In this document: in pieces, positions 35,665-44,758 of the stretch
Layout of the letters: every line of letters begins with the position of its first letter
Numbering within the stretch: position 1 is the first letter of the stretch
Origin: Limosilactobacillus caviae
Lineage (GTDB): Bacteria; Bacillota; Bacilli; Lactobacillales; Lactobacillaceae
Direction: 5' to 3'
Length of the DNA: 64,000 bases
NCBI RefSeq assembly: GCF_014635905.1
Contig: NZ_BMDS01000004.1
Coordinates: 1-64,000, forward strand
Notes under the pieces: generated by a model
The model's input: only the letters and a program-made list of their open reading frames with translations
What the model was told of the DNA's origin: nothing
Database searches by the model: none
Translations under genes and position numbers: made by a program

Positions 35665-36825
35665 TTAGTTGCTAAAATATTTCTGTAATTGTTTATTATC
35701 CAGCTTATAACTAGTTTTGACACACTCTTTTATCGCTGCCTCATTAATTCCTATTTTTTGTAATTTTACAATAAGCGCTTTAATATCCTTCTCTTGAACA
35801 TTATTTATTTCATGCCACTTGCTCTTTAGCTTATCTTGTTCGTTTTGTAATTTAGCTTGATCTTCAACTAGTTTGCTTTTACTCTCATTTAGTTTAGTTT
35901 GATCTTCAGCCAATCTACTTCTATCTTCATTTAACTTAGCTTGATTTTCAGCTAATCTACTTCTGTCTTCATCTAACTTAGCTCGGTTTTCAGCTAATCT
36001 ACTTCTGTCTTCATTTAATTTTGCTTGATTTTCGGCTAATATACTTTTGCCTTTATTTAACTCGATTTGCCCTTCTTCTAACTTGGCTTGTCCCTCTTTT
36101 AGTTTACTTTTCGCTTCGTTAACTTTTGCCTGCATTTCCTGTATCTTTCGTTCTCGAATTTGCTGGTCCATTTCATACATTGAGAGTCGCATATATTCCG
36201 CCCTCCATTTCCGATTTTGCTTGACTTTTCGCATCCTTTCCCTTAATTTTACGACAAAAGCATCAGGTTCTTCAATATTCCGCTGGGCAATCATATCAAG
36301 AACTGCCTGCATTTTAGGGGTTACGTCATGGTTGGTTGATGGAATGTTGAATAAGATGTCAGTTTGCCCATCTCTAATGATATGTTCTGGGGCATTATCG
36401 ATATGCTTATGCAGTGTGTAACATTGAAAGCCGAGATTAAAGGGATCGAAGTTGCAAAAGAAAATTACATAGGAATCATCAGCAAAATCATATGTTTTTC
36501 CCTTATCATATGCTTCCATTGTGCTAGCGGCTTGGTAATAACGAATTCGCTTAGCAAGGTTATGTTCGTTAACGACTTGCATTTCAATGTCGTAGTGATT
36601 ATTCCGCTCATCAGTTGTGTAGATATCAAATCGTACTGCTTTTGCATCCGGTGCGAGTGAGAGTTCTTGCTGGTTATTGGGATATTGAATATCTTTTATA
36701 TTTAAGTCTGGTAAAATCCTTCGCAATAGCTCTAGACAAATCTCCTTATCTAGCATCACCTTATTAAAGATATAGTCATCTGTTAAATCGGCATCGTCCC
36801 ACTTTTTGCGTAATTCGTTGTTCAT
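35665..36825 (-). CDS. Rpn/PD-(D/E)XK nuclease family protein with coiled-coil repeats
   Basis: 386 residues. Residues 1-215 match the transposase-like PD-(D/E)XK family: DYIFNKVMLDKEICLELLRRILP at the start and the active-site spacing FDIY...YDIEMQV. Residues 225-345 form a highly charged coiled coil with a 14-residue repeat of the type AKLNEDRSRLAENQ present about five to seven times (DNA near 35870-36090). A short C-terminal domain follows. Such genes are associated with recombination but are not insertion sequences themselves. Repeat number may vary by slippage. Confidence 0.8.
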   Translation of the reverse strand: MNNELRKKWDDADLTDDYIFNKVMLDKEICLELLRRILPDLNIKDIQYPNNQQELSLAPDAKAVRFDIYTTDERNNHYDIEMQVVNEHNLAKRIRYYQAASTMEAYDKGKTYDFADDSYVIFFCNFDPFNLGFQCYTLHKHIDNAPEHIIRDGQTDILFNIPSTNHDVTPKMQAVLDMIAQRNIEEPDAFVVKLRERMRKVKQNRKWRAEYMRLSMYEMDQQIRERKIQEMQAKVNEAKSKLKEGQAKLEEGQIELNKGKSILAENQAKLNEDRSRLAENRAKLDEDRSRLAENQAKLNEDRSRLAEDQTKLNESKSKLVEDQAKLQNEQDKLKSKWHEINNVQEKDIKALIVKLQKIGINEAAIKECVKTSYKLDNKQLQKYFSN

Positions 36826-36950
36826 GCTTATTCTCCTTGAATAAAAATTCGGATGAGATCTCTCCTATATTTTATATACGCAATAAATTGGAGATTGCAT
36901 TATTTTATTTAAGGATTATTTACTGAAATTAACGATAGAACAGTGAAAAA

Positions 36951-38255
36951 CTAAAATAGAACAAGTAAATTTAGTCCTGTTACTACACTAGCTAAAACAT
37001 ATCCAAGCACAGTTTGCCAAGGTGCATTAACGTGTTGCCCCATCATCTTTTTGCTGCCGGTTAGTGCGACTAGTGGATACAAAGTGAACGGCAGGGCGAT
37101 ACTTAAAACAATCTGCGCGTAAATGATTAATTGCTCAAACTGTTCCTCATTAAAGTTAATCATAAAGCCGATAATTAAAATCGGCACCAGGGTAACTGCC
37201 CGCGTCAATAATCGCCGTTGCCATAATGGTAAGCGGATATTAATAAAGCCTTCCATTACAATTTGCCCAGCTAGCGTACTAGTGATGGAAGAAATTAGCC
37301 CCGTTACTAATAAGGCAAAAGCAAAGAGCCAACTCATTAATGGACTGGCAAGGCTACCAACAATATGCGGATTCTTAAGCCCATAAAAGACATCTTCCAG
37401 GCTGCCGAGACTGGCAGCATGGAAGAAAAGGGTGCCACCAAGGACAAGTAATAACGCATTGACGATAAAGGCAGCAAAAAGGTGAATTAAAGAATCCCAA
37501 TTAGCAAAACGGAGCGTTTCCTTAACTTGTTTGGGGTCATGTTCATCATAGCGGCGACTTTGGGCGAGAGATGAGTGCAGGTAGATATTATGGGGCATAA
37601 TTGTCGCTCCAACGATTCCGAGACTGATTAGTAATTCACTGTGATTGGTAAAGATAACAGATCGTGGAATAAATCCATCCATAATTGCAGCAAAGTGGGG
37701 ATGGGCACGACATACTTCAATGGCAAAGATTATCCCGACAATCAAAATTGCACTAAGGACGATAAACTCAATCCGTCGAATCCCAAAGTGGAGGAAAAAG
37801 AGGACTACTAAAACGTCTGCAATTGTTAAAATCACCCCAATTAAGAGCGGCAATCGGAATAACATATTTAACGCTACAGCTGTCCCCACAACTCCTGTTA
37901 GGTCGGTAGCCATCATTGCGACCTCATTGAGTAGCCAGAGTACAATTCTAAGTGGTTTTGGCAACCGACCGGCAATAGCTTGTGCAAGGTCAGTACGGGT
38001 GGTGACACCAAGTTTAATTGACAATGATTGCATGAACATGGCAATTAGAATCGCGGTGAATAGGATTACAAGTAGCTGGTAGCGGTATTGGCTTCCCCCA
38101 GCAAGGGATGTCAGCCAGTTACCAGGGTCCATATACCCGACCGCTACTAAGGCTCCGGGGCCGCTATATGCAAGAAATTTCTGCCAGAATGCACTTTCGT
38201 AAACATTTGGTACGTCAACACTCCCGTTGATTTCATCTAAGCTTTTATGTTGCAT
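36951..38255 (-). CDS. mntH: Nramp-family Mn2+/H+ symporter
   Basis: 434 residues, eleven helices. The metal-binding DPGN of helix 1 (VGYMDPGNW) and the helix 6 phrase ATIMPHNIYLHSSLAQ are intact. AAAGGAG before the ATG. It follows ferrochelatase with a gap of two bases, so they form one operon. Manganese is central to oxidative-stress defence in lactobacilli. Confidence 0.94.
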   Translation of the reverse strand: MQHKSLDEINGSVDVPNVYESAFWQKFLAYSGPGALVAVGYMDPGNWLTSLAGGSQYRYQLLVILFTAILIAMFMQSLSIKLGVTTRTDLAQAIAGRLPKPLRIVLWLLNEVAMMATDLTGVVGTAVALNMLFRLPLLIGVILTIADVLVVLFFLHFGIRRIEFIVLSAILIVGIIFAIEVCRAHPHFAAIMDGFIPRSVIFTNHSELLISLGIVGATIMPHNIYLHSSLAQSRRYDEHDPKQVKETLRFANWDSLIHLFAAFIVNALLLVLGGTLFFHAASLGSLEDVFYGLKNPHIVGSLASPLMSWLFAFALLVTGLISSITSTLAGQIVMEGFINIRLPLWQRRLLTRAVTLVPILIIGFMINFNEEQFEQLIIYAQIVLSIALPFTLYPLVALTGSKKMMGQHVNAPWQTVLGYVLASVVTGLNLLVLF

Positions 38256-38257
38256 TA

Positions 38258-39190
38258 TTATCTCCTTTGCTTTACTAATCCCGCTATAAATTGTGCAAAT
38301 TCCGATGAATCGTTGAGAGAAGGAACCATTGTTAAGTTATCACCGCCGTTTTCCCGAAAATACTGATAATTTTGAACTTGATCTTCTTCGAGGGTTTCTA
38401 AACAGTCAGCAACAAAGGATGGTGCAACAACTAACACATTGCGGTGGCCGAGTTGGGCCTCATTAAGCAGGGTGTTACGTAGGTAGGGTTTGAGCCATGG
38501 CATTGGGCCGAATTTTGATTGGTAGGCCATTTTAATTTTTTCTTCTGGAATATCAAGGCGTTTAACTAGTTCAGCGGTTGCTGCTTCTGTTTCATCACGA
38601 TAAGGGTCGCCATGATTAACCATTGCCGTTGGAATACCGTGGTATGAGATAAGCAGCTTATCATAATCTCCTTTATCCCAGGCAGCTTGAATTTGCTTTG
38701 TGAGTAACGATAGGTATCCCTCTTCAGTCGAAAACCGGTCGATAATTTTAGCGCTGGGATCGGTTGCGGTAACCTTATCAATAACGGTTTGAGTTGTACT
38801 TTTAGTGAAGAATGGAAATAACGGAAGAACGGTTAAGTGCTGACATTCTTTTTTCATTGCTGTGATTGTATCGCTGATTGCCGGGTGGCCGTAATTCATT
38901 GCCATTTTGACCGTCCAATCGGGCAGCAAGGCTTGTACTTTTTTAACGAGCCGTTCAGTATGGACAATTAGTGGTGAGCCTTCTGTTGTCCAACAATTTC
39001 GGTAAAAGGTTGCTGACCGCCATGACCGCATTGGAATGATAATCCCGCGTAGTAAAGGCTGCCATAATGCAGGTGGCATTTCAATAACGTTGCGATCGCT
39101 TAAAAATTCTTTTAAATAACGTTTAACATCGGGCGTGGTCGGGGTGTCTGGTGAACCTAAATTAACAAGTAACAGTCCGTTTTCTTTCAT
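38258..39190 (-). CDS. hemH: Ferrochelatase (HemH/CpfC)
   Basis: 310 residues. The catalytic His is in LISYHGIP, and the family phrases QSKFGPMPWL and VVAPSFVADCLETLEE, with its Glu-rich acidic triad, are present. In Gram-positives this enzyme usually inserts iron into coproporphyrin III. No other heme synthesis gene is in the window, so it may use imported porphyrin or work in metal handling. It leads the operon with mntH. Confidence 0.93.
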   Translation of the reverse strand: MKENGLLLVNLGSPDTPTTPDVKRYLKEFLSDRNVIEMPPALWQPLLRGIIIPMRSWRSATFYRNCWTTEGSPLIVHTERLVKKVQALLPDWTVKMAMNYGHPAISDTITAMKKECQHLTVLPLFPFFTKSTTQTVIDKVTATDPSAKIIDRFSTEEGYLSLLTKQIQAAWDKGDYDKLLISYHGIPTAMVNHGDPYRDETEAATAELVKRLDIPEEKIKMAYQSKFGPMPWLKPYLRNTLLNEAQLGHRNVLVVAPSFVADCLETLEEDQVQNYQYFRENGGDNLTMVPSLNDSSEFAQFIAGLVKQRR

Positions 39191-39208
39191 GAATCTCGCT
39201 CCTGGGTT

Positions 39209-39242
39209 ATAGAATAATTCTTTTTTATTTTACACCTGTCAA
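39209..39242 (-). promoter_or_regulatory. hemH-mntH promoter with a PerR/Fur-like box
   Basis: On the minus strand TTGACA (39242-39237) is 17 bases from AATTAT (39219-39214). AGAATTATTCT (39221-39211), a perfect palindrome resembling the core of PerR boxes (TTAGAATNATTCTAA), covers the -10. Repression by a PerR or Fur-family regulator and release by peroxide or metal shortage would fit the genes. Confidence 0.6.
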
Positions 39243-39253
39243 CATAAATTTTC

Positions 39254-39282
39254 TTGACAACTTACTTTTTGCTAGTTATGAT
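39254..39282 (+). promoter_or_regulatory. Promoter of the cysK leader
   Basis: TTGACA and TATGAT are exactly 17 bases apart, with transcription expected to begin about 20 bases before the leader-peptide ATG. Confidence 0.7.
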
Positions 39283-39312
39283 AACTATAATTTGAAATAC
39301 GAGGGAATACTG

Positions 39313-39399
39313 ATGAAAAACAATTATTTTGTTAACGCAAATACTTGTTGTTGTGAATCGCGTCTTATGCGACTCACTTTTTGGTATACTCATTTTTAA
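39313..39399 (+). CDS. Cysteine leader peptide of the cysK attenuator
   Basis: 28 codons with three Cys in a row (TGT TGT TGT, codons 12-14: NANTCCCESR). GAGGGA lies six bases before the ATG. It is followed by alternative hairpins and a terminator ahead of cysteine synthase. Stalling at the Cys codons when charged tRNA-Cys is low would expose the antiterminator segment. Confidence 0.82.
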   Translation: MKNNYFVNANTCCCESRLMRLTFWYTHF

Positions 39400-39469
39400 T
39401 TGAATTACTATTAAGCTGATATCACATAAGGCACAGATCCAAGAACATTTCTTGAGTTTGCGCCTTTTT
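39353..39469 (+). promoter_or_regulatory. Cysteine-responsive transcription attenuator of cysK
   Basis: Three structures compete. The local hairpin is GTGAATCGC (39353-39361) with GCGACTCAC (39369-39377). The antiterminator pairs GTCTTATG (39362-39369, the hairpin loop) with CATAAGGC (39425-39432), eight pairs including one G-T. The terminator (39428-39469) pairs AAGGCACA with TGCGCCTT around an inner CAAGAA/TTCTTG stem, then TTTTT. A ribosome stalled on Cys codons would cover the left arm of the first hairpin and free the loop for antitermination. Confidence 0.8.
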
Positions 39470-39497
39470 CGTATACTTTGAGAAAGAAGGATTTTTG

Positions 39498-40412
39498 ATG
39501 CTAGTTGAAAATACGTATGATTTGATTGGTCACACCCCGTTAATGCACTTGCCAATGGAAACACCTAATAATGTTAATATTTATGCCAAACTTGAAATGT
39601 TTAACCCTGGAGGCAGTATTAAAGATCGTTTAGGAATGGCCTTGATTCAGCGCGGGATTGAAGAGGGAAAAGTAAAATCAACAACGACGATTATTGAACC
39701 AACTGCGGGGAATACGGGAATTGGTGTTGCACTAGCGGCGTTAAAGCACCATTTATCAGTTAAACTAGTAGTCCCAGAGAAGTTTAGTTATGAAAAACAA
39801 ACTTTGATGCGGGCATTGGGAGCAGAAGTAGTTAATACGCCAAGTGAGGAAGGAATTAAAGGGGCAATTGCCAGGGCAAAGGAACTAGCAGCTGAAATTG
39901 GGGATGCTTATGTGCCATTGCAATTTCAAAATCAGGCAAATCCAGATGTATATCAGCATACCCTTGGACCAGAAATTTTAGCTGACCTCGCTAATAAGCC
40001 AATTGCCGCCTTTGTTGCTGGTGCCGGAAGCGGGGGAACGTTTGCCGGAATTCAAAAATCGTTAAAGGATGCCTATCCTGACCTTAAAGGCTATGTTGTT
40101 GAGCCAGCGGGATCAATACTAAATGGTGGACCCGCTCACAGTCACCGGACAGAAGGAATCGGCGTTGAATTTATTCCGCCTTTCTTTAAGAGTTTGGACT
40201 ATACAGGGGTAAAGACGATTAGTGATGATGATGCCTTTTACTATGTACGGTGGGCTGCTAAACATCTTGGCCTATTCATCGGTAGTTCTAGCGGAGCAGC
40301 CTTAGCGGCAAGCCTAGAAGTAGCAAAGGAATTACCAGCAAAGGCTAATTTGGTAACTGTTTTCCCTGATTCTAGCGAACGCTACTTGAGTGAACATATA
40401 TATGAGGTTTAG
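39498..40412 (+). CDS. cysK: Cysteine synthase (O-acetylserine sulfhydrylase)
   Basis: 304 residues, fold-type II PLP enzyme. The PLP lysine is in [11 protein letters not shown] (about residue 43), the substrate loop is [10 protein letters not shown], and the phosphate-binding [10 protein letters not shown] is present. The C-terminal half contains [11 protein letters not shown]. It makes cysteine from O-acetylserine and sulfide, though some lactobacillus relatives act in methionine-to-cysteine conversion. AAGAAGG precedes ATG 39498. Confidence 0.93.
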   Translation: MLVENTYDLIGHTPLMHLPMETPNNVNIYAKLEMFNPGGSIKDRLGMALIQRGIEEGKVKSTTTIIEPTAGNTGIGVALAALKHHLSVKLVVPEKFSYEKQTLMRALGAEVVNTPSEEGIKGAIARAKELAAEIGDAYVPLQFQNQANPDVYQHTLGPEILADLANKPIAAFVAGAGSGGTFAGIQKSLKDAYPDLKGYVVEPAGSILNGGPAHSHRTEGIGVEFIPPFFKSLDYTGVKTISDDDAFYYVRWAAKHLGLFIGSSSGAALAASLEVAKELPAKANLVTVFPDSSERYLSEHIYEV

Positions 40413-40415
40413 AAC

Positions 40416-40514
40416 ATGAATATTTTTCATTTCATTACGGACCGCTCATATATTAAGGAAGGGCGAAATTCTTACCATTTTGATTGGCTAAAGCTTCTCA
40501 TTTGGTGGCGTTAA
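40416..40514 (+). CDS. Possible 32-residue peptide after cysK
   Basis: It starts four bases after the cysK stop, with GAGG eight bases upstream, and begins MNIFHFITDRS and ends LLIWWR. Spacing suits an operon member, but no family is recognised and it may be chance. Confidence 0.3.
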   Translation: MNIFHFITDRSYIKEGRNSYHFDWLKLLIWWR

Positions 40515-40604
40515 TGCACTTTAACTATGCTTTCATATACAGGTTTTCTATTTTTAATTTAACTTGATTATTACTATAATTAAGTAAGAAAGGATGCGGT
40601 AGTA

Positions 40605-41141
40605 ATGAAAATTGTCGTACTAACAGGAAGTCCACACCCTCCGGGCACCTCGGAACAATTAGCAGATGCCTTTATTAAAGGAGCTTCTGAGGCTGGAAAT
40701 GAAGTTTATCGATTTGATGCAGGTCGGCGAGTCAATGAATTTTCGATGATTAAGTTAGCGGATAACCACCCGGGACAAGAGGTGGCGGTTGAACCAAAAG
40801 ATATAATTACCAGTGAAGTGATGCCGAAGCTACTAGACGCCGATATGGTTGTCCTCGTTAGTTCGCTTTATTATTATGGGATTAACGCAGCACTAAAGGC
40901 GGTAATAGATCGTTTTTACAACTATAACCACGAACTTCATGGTAATAAAAAAGCAGTTACTTTAGTGAGCGGGTATGGTCAAGAAGACGCCTTTGCTTCC
41001 CTTAATCTCTATTTTGACCAATTATTAAATTATATGCGGTGGGACAAAGTAGGCAGTGTTTTGGCAGCCGATTCATGGAATGAACAAAAATTGGCTAAAC
41101 ACGTTGAAGAAGCGTATGACTTAGGCAAATCAATTAGATAA
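40605..41141 (+). CDS. NADPH-dependent FMN reductase-like flavodoxin-fold oxidoreductase
   Basis: 178 residues. The flavin phosphate loop is GSPHPPGTSEQLADAF, and SSLYYYGINAALKAVIDRFY is the usual helix of NAD(P)H-dependent flavin reductases. The start is ATG 40605 after AAAGGATG. Possible TATAAT at 40575. The electron acceptor is unknown. Confidence 0.85.
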   Translation: MKIVVLTGSPHPPGTSEQLADAFIKGASEAGNEVYRFDAGRRVNEFSMIKLADNHPGQEVAVEPKDIITSEVMPKLLDADMVVLVSSLYYYGINAALKAVIDRFYNYNHELHGNKKAVTLVSGYGQEDAFASLNLYFDQLLNYMRWDKVGSVLAADSWNEQKLAKHVEEAYDLGKSIR

Positions 41142-41143
41142 TG

Positions 41144-41193
41144 AAAAAACGTTAAATCGGGGGACTAATAATAATCCTTGATTTAACGTTTTG
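41144..41193. terminator. Bidirectional terminator
   Basis: AAAAAACGTTAAATC and GATTTAACGTTTT form a stem between the convergent flavin reductase and YeiH genes. Confidence 0.8.
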
Positions 41194-41200
41194 TTAGTTT

Positions 41201-42229
41201 TTAGAAGAATAACTTGCTCATTACAATCATAAATACTAATAAGCAAACTGAACTAATTGCGGCAGCTCCGAAAACAGCACCGCCACGCTTAAAGATAACC
41301 TTAAAGTTAACGGAAACACCAAGAGCAGCCATGGCCATTCCCAAGAAAATATAAGCAGCTTGTACAAGCGCGTCGAGAAAGGCAGGAGAGAAAGGAAGAA
41401 ATGTTCCTAATACACTCGTTAGGATAAAACCGCCTAAGAACCATGGAATAGGAAGTTTCTTTGGTTCTTTAGTGTGTTCTTCTTCACTTTCTTTGACTAG
41501 GCGATGTTGATACCAGTAACCGACAATTAATGCAACCGGTGCAAGTAAAAGGACCCGTGAAAGCTTCATAATTAAAGCATTATCGAGACTTGCTTCGCCA
41601 AATGCACCACCGGCAGCAACAGCATGAGCAATTTCGTGTAATGATCCTCCGGCAACGATTCCAAATTGCGGATCACTTAGTCCAAGCAGTGGCTTTATTC
41701 CAATTTCGATTAGGGTAAAAACTGTTCCCATTACACAAACAACGGCAACTGCAAGAACTTCATTTTCGCGTTTTCGTTCTTCATCAGTTGTTTCAATTTG
41801 TGGTGAAACTCCCATTACGGCAGCAGCACCACAGATTCCGCAACCACACGCTGATAAGATAGCCAATTCATCTTCAGCACCAAACTTACGGCTTAACCAG
41901 TAAGTAAGGATAATGGTTCCAGTAACGCCGACAGCTGCAACTAAAATCGTTTTAACACCTGCAGCAGCTAGTTTTTCAAGGTTCAAACGAAAACCGAGTA
42001 AGATAATTCCCAGTCGTAAGAACTTATTTGAGATAAACCCAATTCCGCCTGCAGCTTCAGTCCTAATACTCGATGGTACTACTTGCATTGCAATACCTAG
42101 GAGTAAGGCGATAACCAAGGCCCCAATAAGATTAACGTAGGGGAGCTTAGCTAAAAGTACTCCCGCAACGGAACAGATTAAAGTCATTACAGCAGCTAGC
42201 CAAAATGACCTAGTCTTCATGATACTCAT
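41201..42229 (-). CDS. YeiH/UPF0324-family putative sulfate exporter
   Basis: 342 residues, about ten helices. The family phrases LRLGIILLGFRLNLEKL, CGCGICGAAAVMG and GGSLHEIAHAVAAG are all visible. The family is predicted to export sulfate or related anions; nearby cysteine synthesis makes a sulfur link plausible but unproved. The start may be ATG 42229 or ATG 42220. Confidence 0.85.
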   Translation of the reverse strand: MSIMKTRSFWLAAVMTLICSVAGVLLAKLPYVNLIGALVIALLLGIAMQVVPSSIRTEAAGGIGFISNKFLRLGIILLGFRLNLEKLAAAGVKTILVAAVGVTGTIILTYWLSRKFGAEDELAILSACGCGICGAAAVMGVSPQIETTDEERKRENEVLAVAVVCVMGTVFTLIEIGIKPLLGLSDPQFGIVAGGSLHEIAHAVAAGGAFGEASLDNALIMKLSRVLLLAPVALIVGYWYQHRLVKESEEEHTKEPKKLPIPWFLGGFILTSVLGTFLPFSPAFLDALVQAAYIFLGMAMAALGVSVNFKVIFKRGGAVFGAAAISSVCLLVFMIVMSKLFF

Positions 42230-42470
42230 AAGATTCTCTAACCCCCATAAAATAATGTCCTTTATAACTTTAACAAAAGTGGCTTAATAAACAAGGGGAA
42301 AACAAGGAGAAAGCCTTTTCATTGCAAATAAAATTTACTAGTAGATTGTTAATATAGTTAAATTATTTTTTAGCAATGTGTTTTACTAATCTTTACCGAT
42401 TTTATGTTTATACTATAAGGTATAGTATTGCTTTGTGCTTAAAATAGTAGAAATAAACAGAGGTGTAAAA

Positions 42471-43187
42471 ATGGATTTTCAAAATATAAAATTGACACAA
42501 CCACACTCTTCTCTTGATATTTACCATAGTAAAACGGACCGTGCATTGCCAGCAATCGTGATTTTGCCTGGTGGGAGCTATAACCAGATTATGGAACGTG
42601 ACTCTGAACGTGTTGCGTTAACTTTTGCAACTCATGCATGGCAATCATTTGTCGTTCGCTACCCAGTACTTGAACATAAAAATTATGAACAAGCAAAGAT
42701 TGCTGTTGCTCAAGCGTTTGATTATATTACAACTCATGCGGAAGAATTAGATGTTAACACTCAGCAACTGGGGATCATCGGTTTCTCGGCTGGTGGGCAG
42801 GTTGCAGCGGCTTACAGTAATGCGTCAGCTTCAAAAGCAAAATTTGCTGCATTAGGATATCCGGTTATCCAACCTACAATTGATGAACGGATGGGGGTAA
42901 CAACGGAGAATGTTGCAAAACTAGTTACGACTCAAACACCGCCAACATTTATGTGGGGATCAATTAAGGACAAGGTGACACCATTTGTGGATCATTTACA
43001 CGTTTACGTCGACGCCTTGGTTAAGCATGATGTGCCATTTGAACTTCACGAATTTAGTACGGGCGGACACGGAATTGCCTTGGCTAATGAGTATACGGGA
43101 ATCGTTAATAATGACCGTGTTGATGAACACATGGGTAAATGGTTCCCGCTGTTTTTAGAGTGGTTTGCAGAATTACATTTAGGATAA
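42471..43187 (+). CDS. Alpha/beta hydrolase (acetyl-esterase-like)
   Basis: 238 residues. The oxyanion strand is AIVILPGGSYNQI, the nucleophile elbow is GIIGFSAGGQVAA (Ser in GFSAG), and the catalytic Asp and His are probably in SIKDKVTP and GGHGIAL. It resembles the BD-FAE/xylan acetylesterase-type hydrolases of lactobacilli. ATG 42471 follows AGAGGTG. The substrate is unknown. Confidence 0.85.
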   Translation: MDFQNIKLTQPHSSLDIYHSKTDRALPAIVILPGGSYNQIMERDSERVALTFATHAWQSFVVRYPVLEHKNYEQAKIAVAQAFDYITTHAEELDVNTQQLGIIGFSAGGQVAAAYSNASASKAKFAALGYPVIQPTIDERMGVTTENVAKLVTTQTPPTFMWGSIKDKVTPFVDHLHVYVDALVKHDVPFELHEFSTGGHGIALANEYTGIVNNDRVDEHMGKWFPLFLEWFAELHLG

Positions 43188-43190
43188 GGA

Positions 43191-43234
43191 AAAGAGATTG
43201 GGATAATAAGCACTATTCCAATCTCTTTATTATT
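43191..43234. terminator. Terminator between the esterase and ABC-F genes
   Basis: AAAGAGATTGG pairs with CCAATCTCTTTAT, with T residues on the plus side and A residues on the other. Confidence 0.75.
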
Positions 43235-43244
43235 TCCTGGGAAA

Positions 43245-44717
43245 TTAAATTTGAATTTTCCGTGTTGCAACATGATCAATAAAGTGTTTATCGTGCTCGA
43301 TGATTATCATTGGCGGACGAACTTCTTGAATTAATTTTATAATTTGCTCTTGATTATAAGTATCAAGGTAGTTTAGTGGTTCGTCCCATAAGTACAGGTG
43401 GGCGGGTTGCGCCAAAGAACGGGCGAGTTCAACTTTCTTTTGCTGCCCCATACTCATTTGCTCAATCGGAACATTAAATGTTGATCGCGCCATTCCGAGT
43501 TTACGGAGAAGGTTAAGAAAGGTATCATAATCAATCTTGTTATTTTTGGCAAAATCTTGAAGGCTGCCATGGTTATATAGATAATTTTGCCGAACAACAC
43601 TAATTTTAATATTACTGCCAATGGTGATTTGTCCATCCTGCGTACCGTTAAAATCACCAAGAATAGCATGAAATAAGCTTGATTTCCCATTTCCATTGTT
43701 ACCGCAAAGGATGACTTGTTCATGATTGCCGACTTTTAATGAAAGGTTGTTATAAAGAGGATGTCCAGGAAAGCTTAGGGAAAGTTTATCGATACTAAGT
43801 AAAGTCTGATGATGAGTAGGCTGAAGGTTGATTGTAAGCGGGACGACCTTTTCAACCTCTTGCAAAAGGCCTTGCCGATCTTCAATTGCTTTATCAAGGC
43901 GGCCCTTCATAATTGTTGACTTTTTCATCATCTTAGCAGCTTTCGCACTAATGAACCCCTTATCTGCGTGTGAATTATTTTTCTTTTCGTTTTCGGCTTG
44001 TTGGGCCCATTGCTGTTTTGTTTGGCGGACCTGTTTAAGATGGTGGATATCTTTTAAAAGCTGTTCATTAGTACTAATTGCTGTATTATCCCGTCGTTGT
44101 TTTTGAGCAAAGTAATTACTGTAATTTCCCTTGGCGAGAACTAGTTGATGCTGCTCAATCACTAATGTATGATCAATAATTTCATCGAGAAATGTTTGAT
44201 CGTGACTAGTAATAATGAACCCGCCCTTCTTTTGTTTAAGGTACTGGGCGATCAATGACCGTCCTGCTTGATCAAGGTGATTTGTCGGTTCATCAAGCAG
44301 GGGGAAGATCCCTTCTTGAGCAAATAAGCAAGCGAGCATTACTCGTGTTTGTTCACCGCCACTAAGGGTGTTAAATGGCTGCCATAATAAAGCAGAATCG
44401 GTGTGCATCAAATTAAGCTCTCGTTCGACTTGCCATTGTTCAAGCTGGGGAACCATGTTGCTTAGGTTATTCCAAACAAAATCATCAGGATCTGCAACAT
44501 CAAATGGATAATAACCGAATTTTAAATTTGTTTGAACCTGACCTCGATAGTCAAGGCAGTTTTGTAATATCTTGAAAAAGGTTGTTTTGCCGCGCCCATT
44601 TCGTCCTAATAGCCCTAGCTTCCAATCACTGCTGAGATTTAAACTGCAATCCTTAAAGAGCGGTGCTTGTCCGGGATAGGCAAAAGTTAAGTTGTTAATC
44701 GTAATTGGTTCTATCAA
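43245..44717 (-). CDS. ABC-F ribosome-protection-type ATPase (Lsa/Vga-like)
   Basis: 490 residues with two ABC domains and no membrane part. P-loops are GLLGRNGRGKTTFFK and LCGNNGNGKSSLFH; signatures LSGGEQTRVML and MSMGQQKKVELARSL; the EQ2-type residues are in LLDEPTNHLD and LWDEPLNYLD. The linker (about 190-290) is long and basic. WKLGLLGRNGRGKTTF and the WQVERELNLM segment resemble Lsa(A), which displaces lincosamides, pleuromutilins and streptogramin A from ribosomes. Resistance is not proved. TTG 44717 is the start, six bases after AAAGGGTG. Confidence 0.85.
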   Translation of the reverse strand: MIEPITINNLTFAYPGQAPLFKDCSLNLSSDWKLGLLGRNGRGKTTFFKILQNCLDYRGQVQTNLKFGYYPFDVADPDDFVWNNLSNMVPQLEQWQVERELNLMHTDSALLWQPFNTLSGGEQTRVMLACLFAQEGIFPLLDEPTNHLDQAGRSLIAQYLKQKKGGFIITSHDQTFLDEIIDHTLVIEQHQLVLAKGNYSNYFAQKQRRDNTAISTNEQLLKDIHHLKQVRQTKQQWAQQAENEKKNNSHADKGFISAKAAKMMKKSTIMKGRLDKAIEDRQGLLQEVEKVVPLTINLQPTHHQTLLSIDKLSLSFPGHPLYNNLSLKVGNHEQVILCGNNGNGKSSLFHAILGDFNGTQDGQITIGSNIKISVVRQNYLYNHGSLQDFAKNNKIDYDTFLNLLRKLGMARSTFNVPIEQMSMGQQKKVELARSLAQPAHLYLWDEPLNYLDTYNQEQIIKLIQEVRPPMIIIEHDKHFIDHVATRKIQI

Positions 44718-44758
44718 AAAAATCACCCTTTCATGTACGCGGAGAAAGGGTGGGTAGT

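Noticed and set aside
36047-36421. 124-codon plus-strand frame rich in Ser, Phe and Cys
   Set aside because: It lies antisense to the coiled-coil repeat region of the Rpn-like gene; its composition comes from reading Glu/Lys codons backwards.
35665-36825. Transposase of a mobile element
   Set aside because: The family name includes transposase, but no inverted repeats, second ORF or target duplication surround it. A stand-alone Rpn-like nuclease is the safer call.
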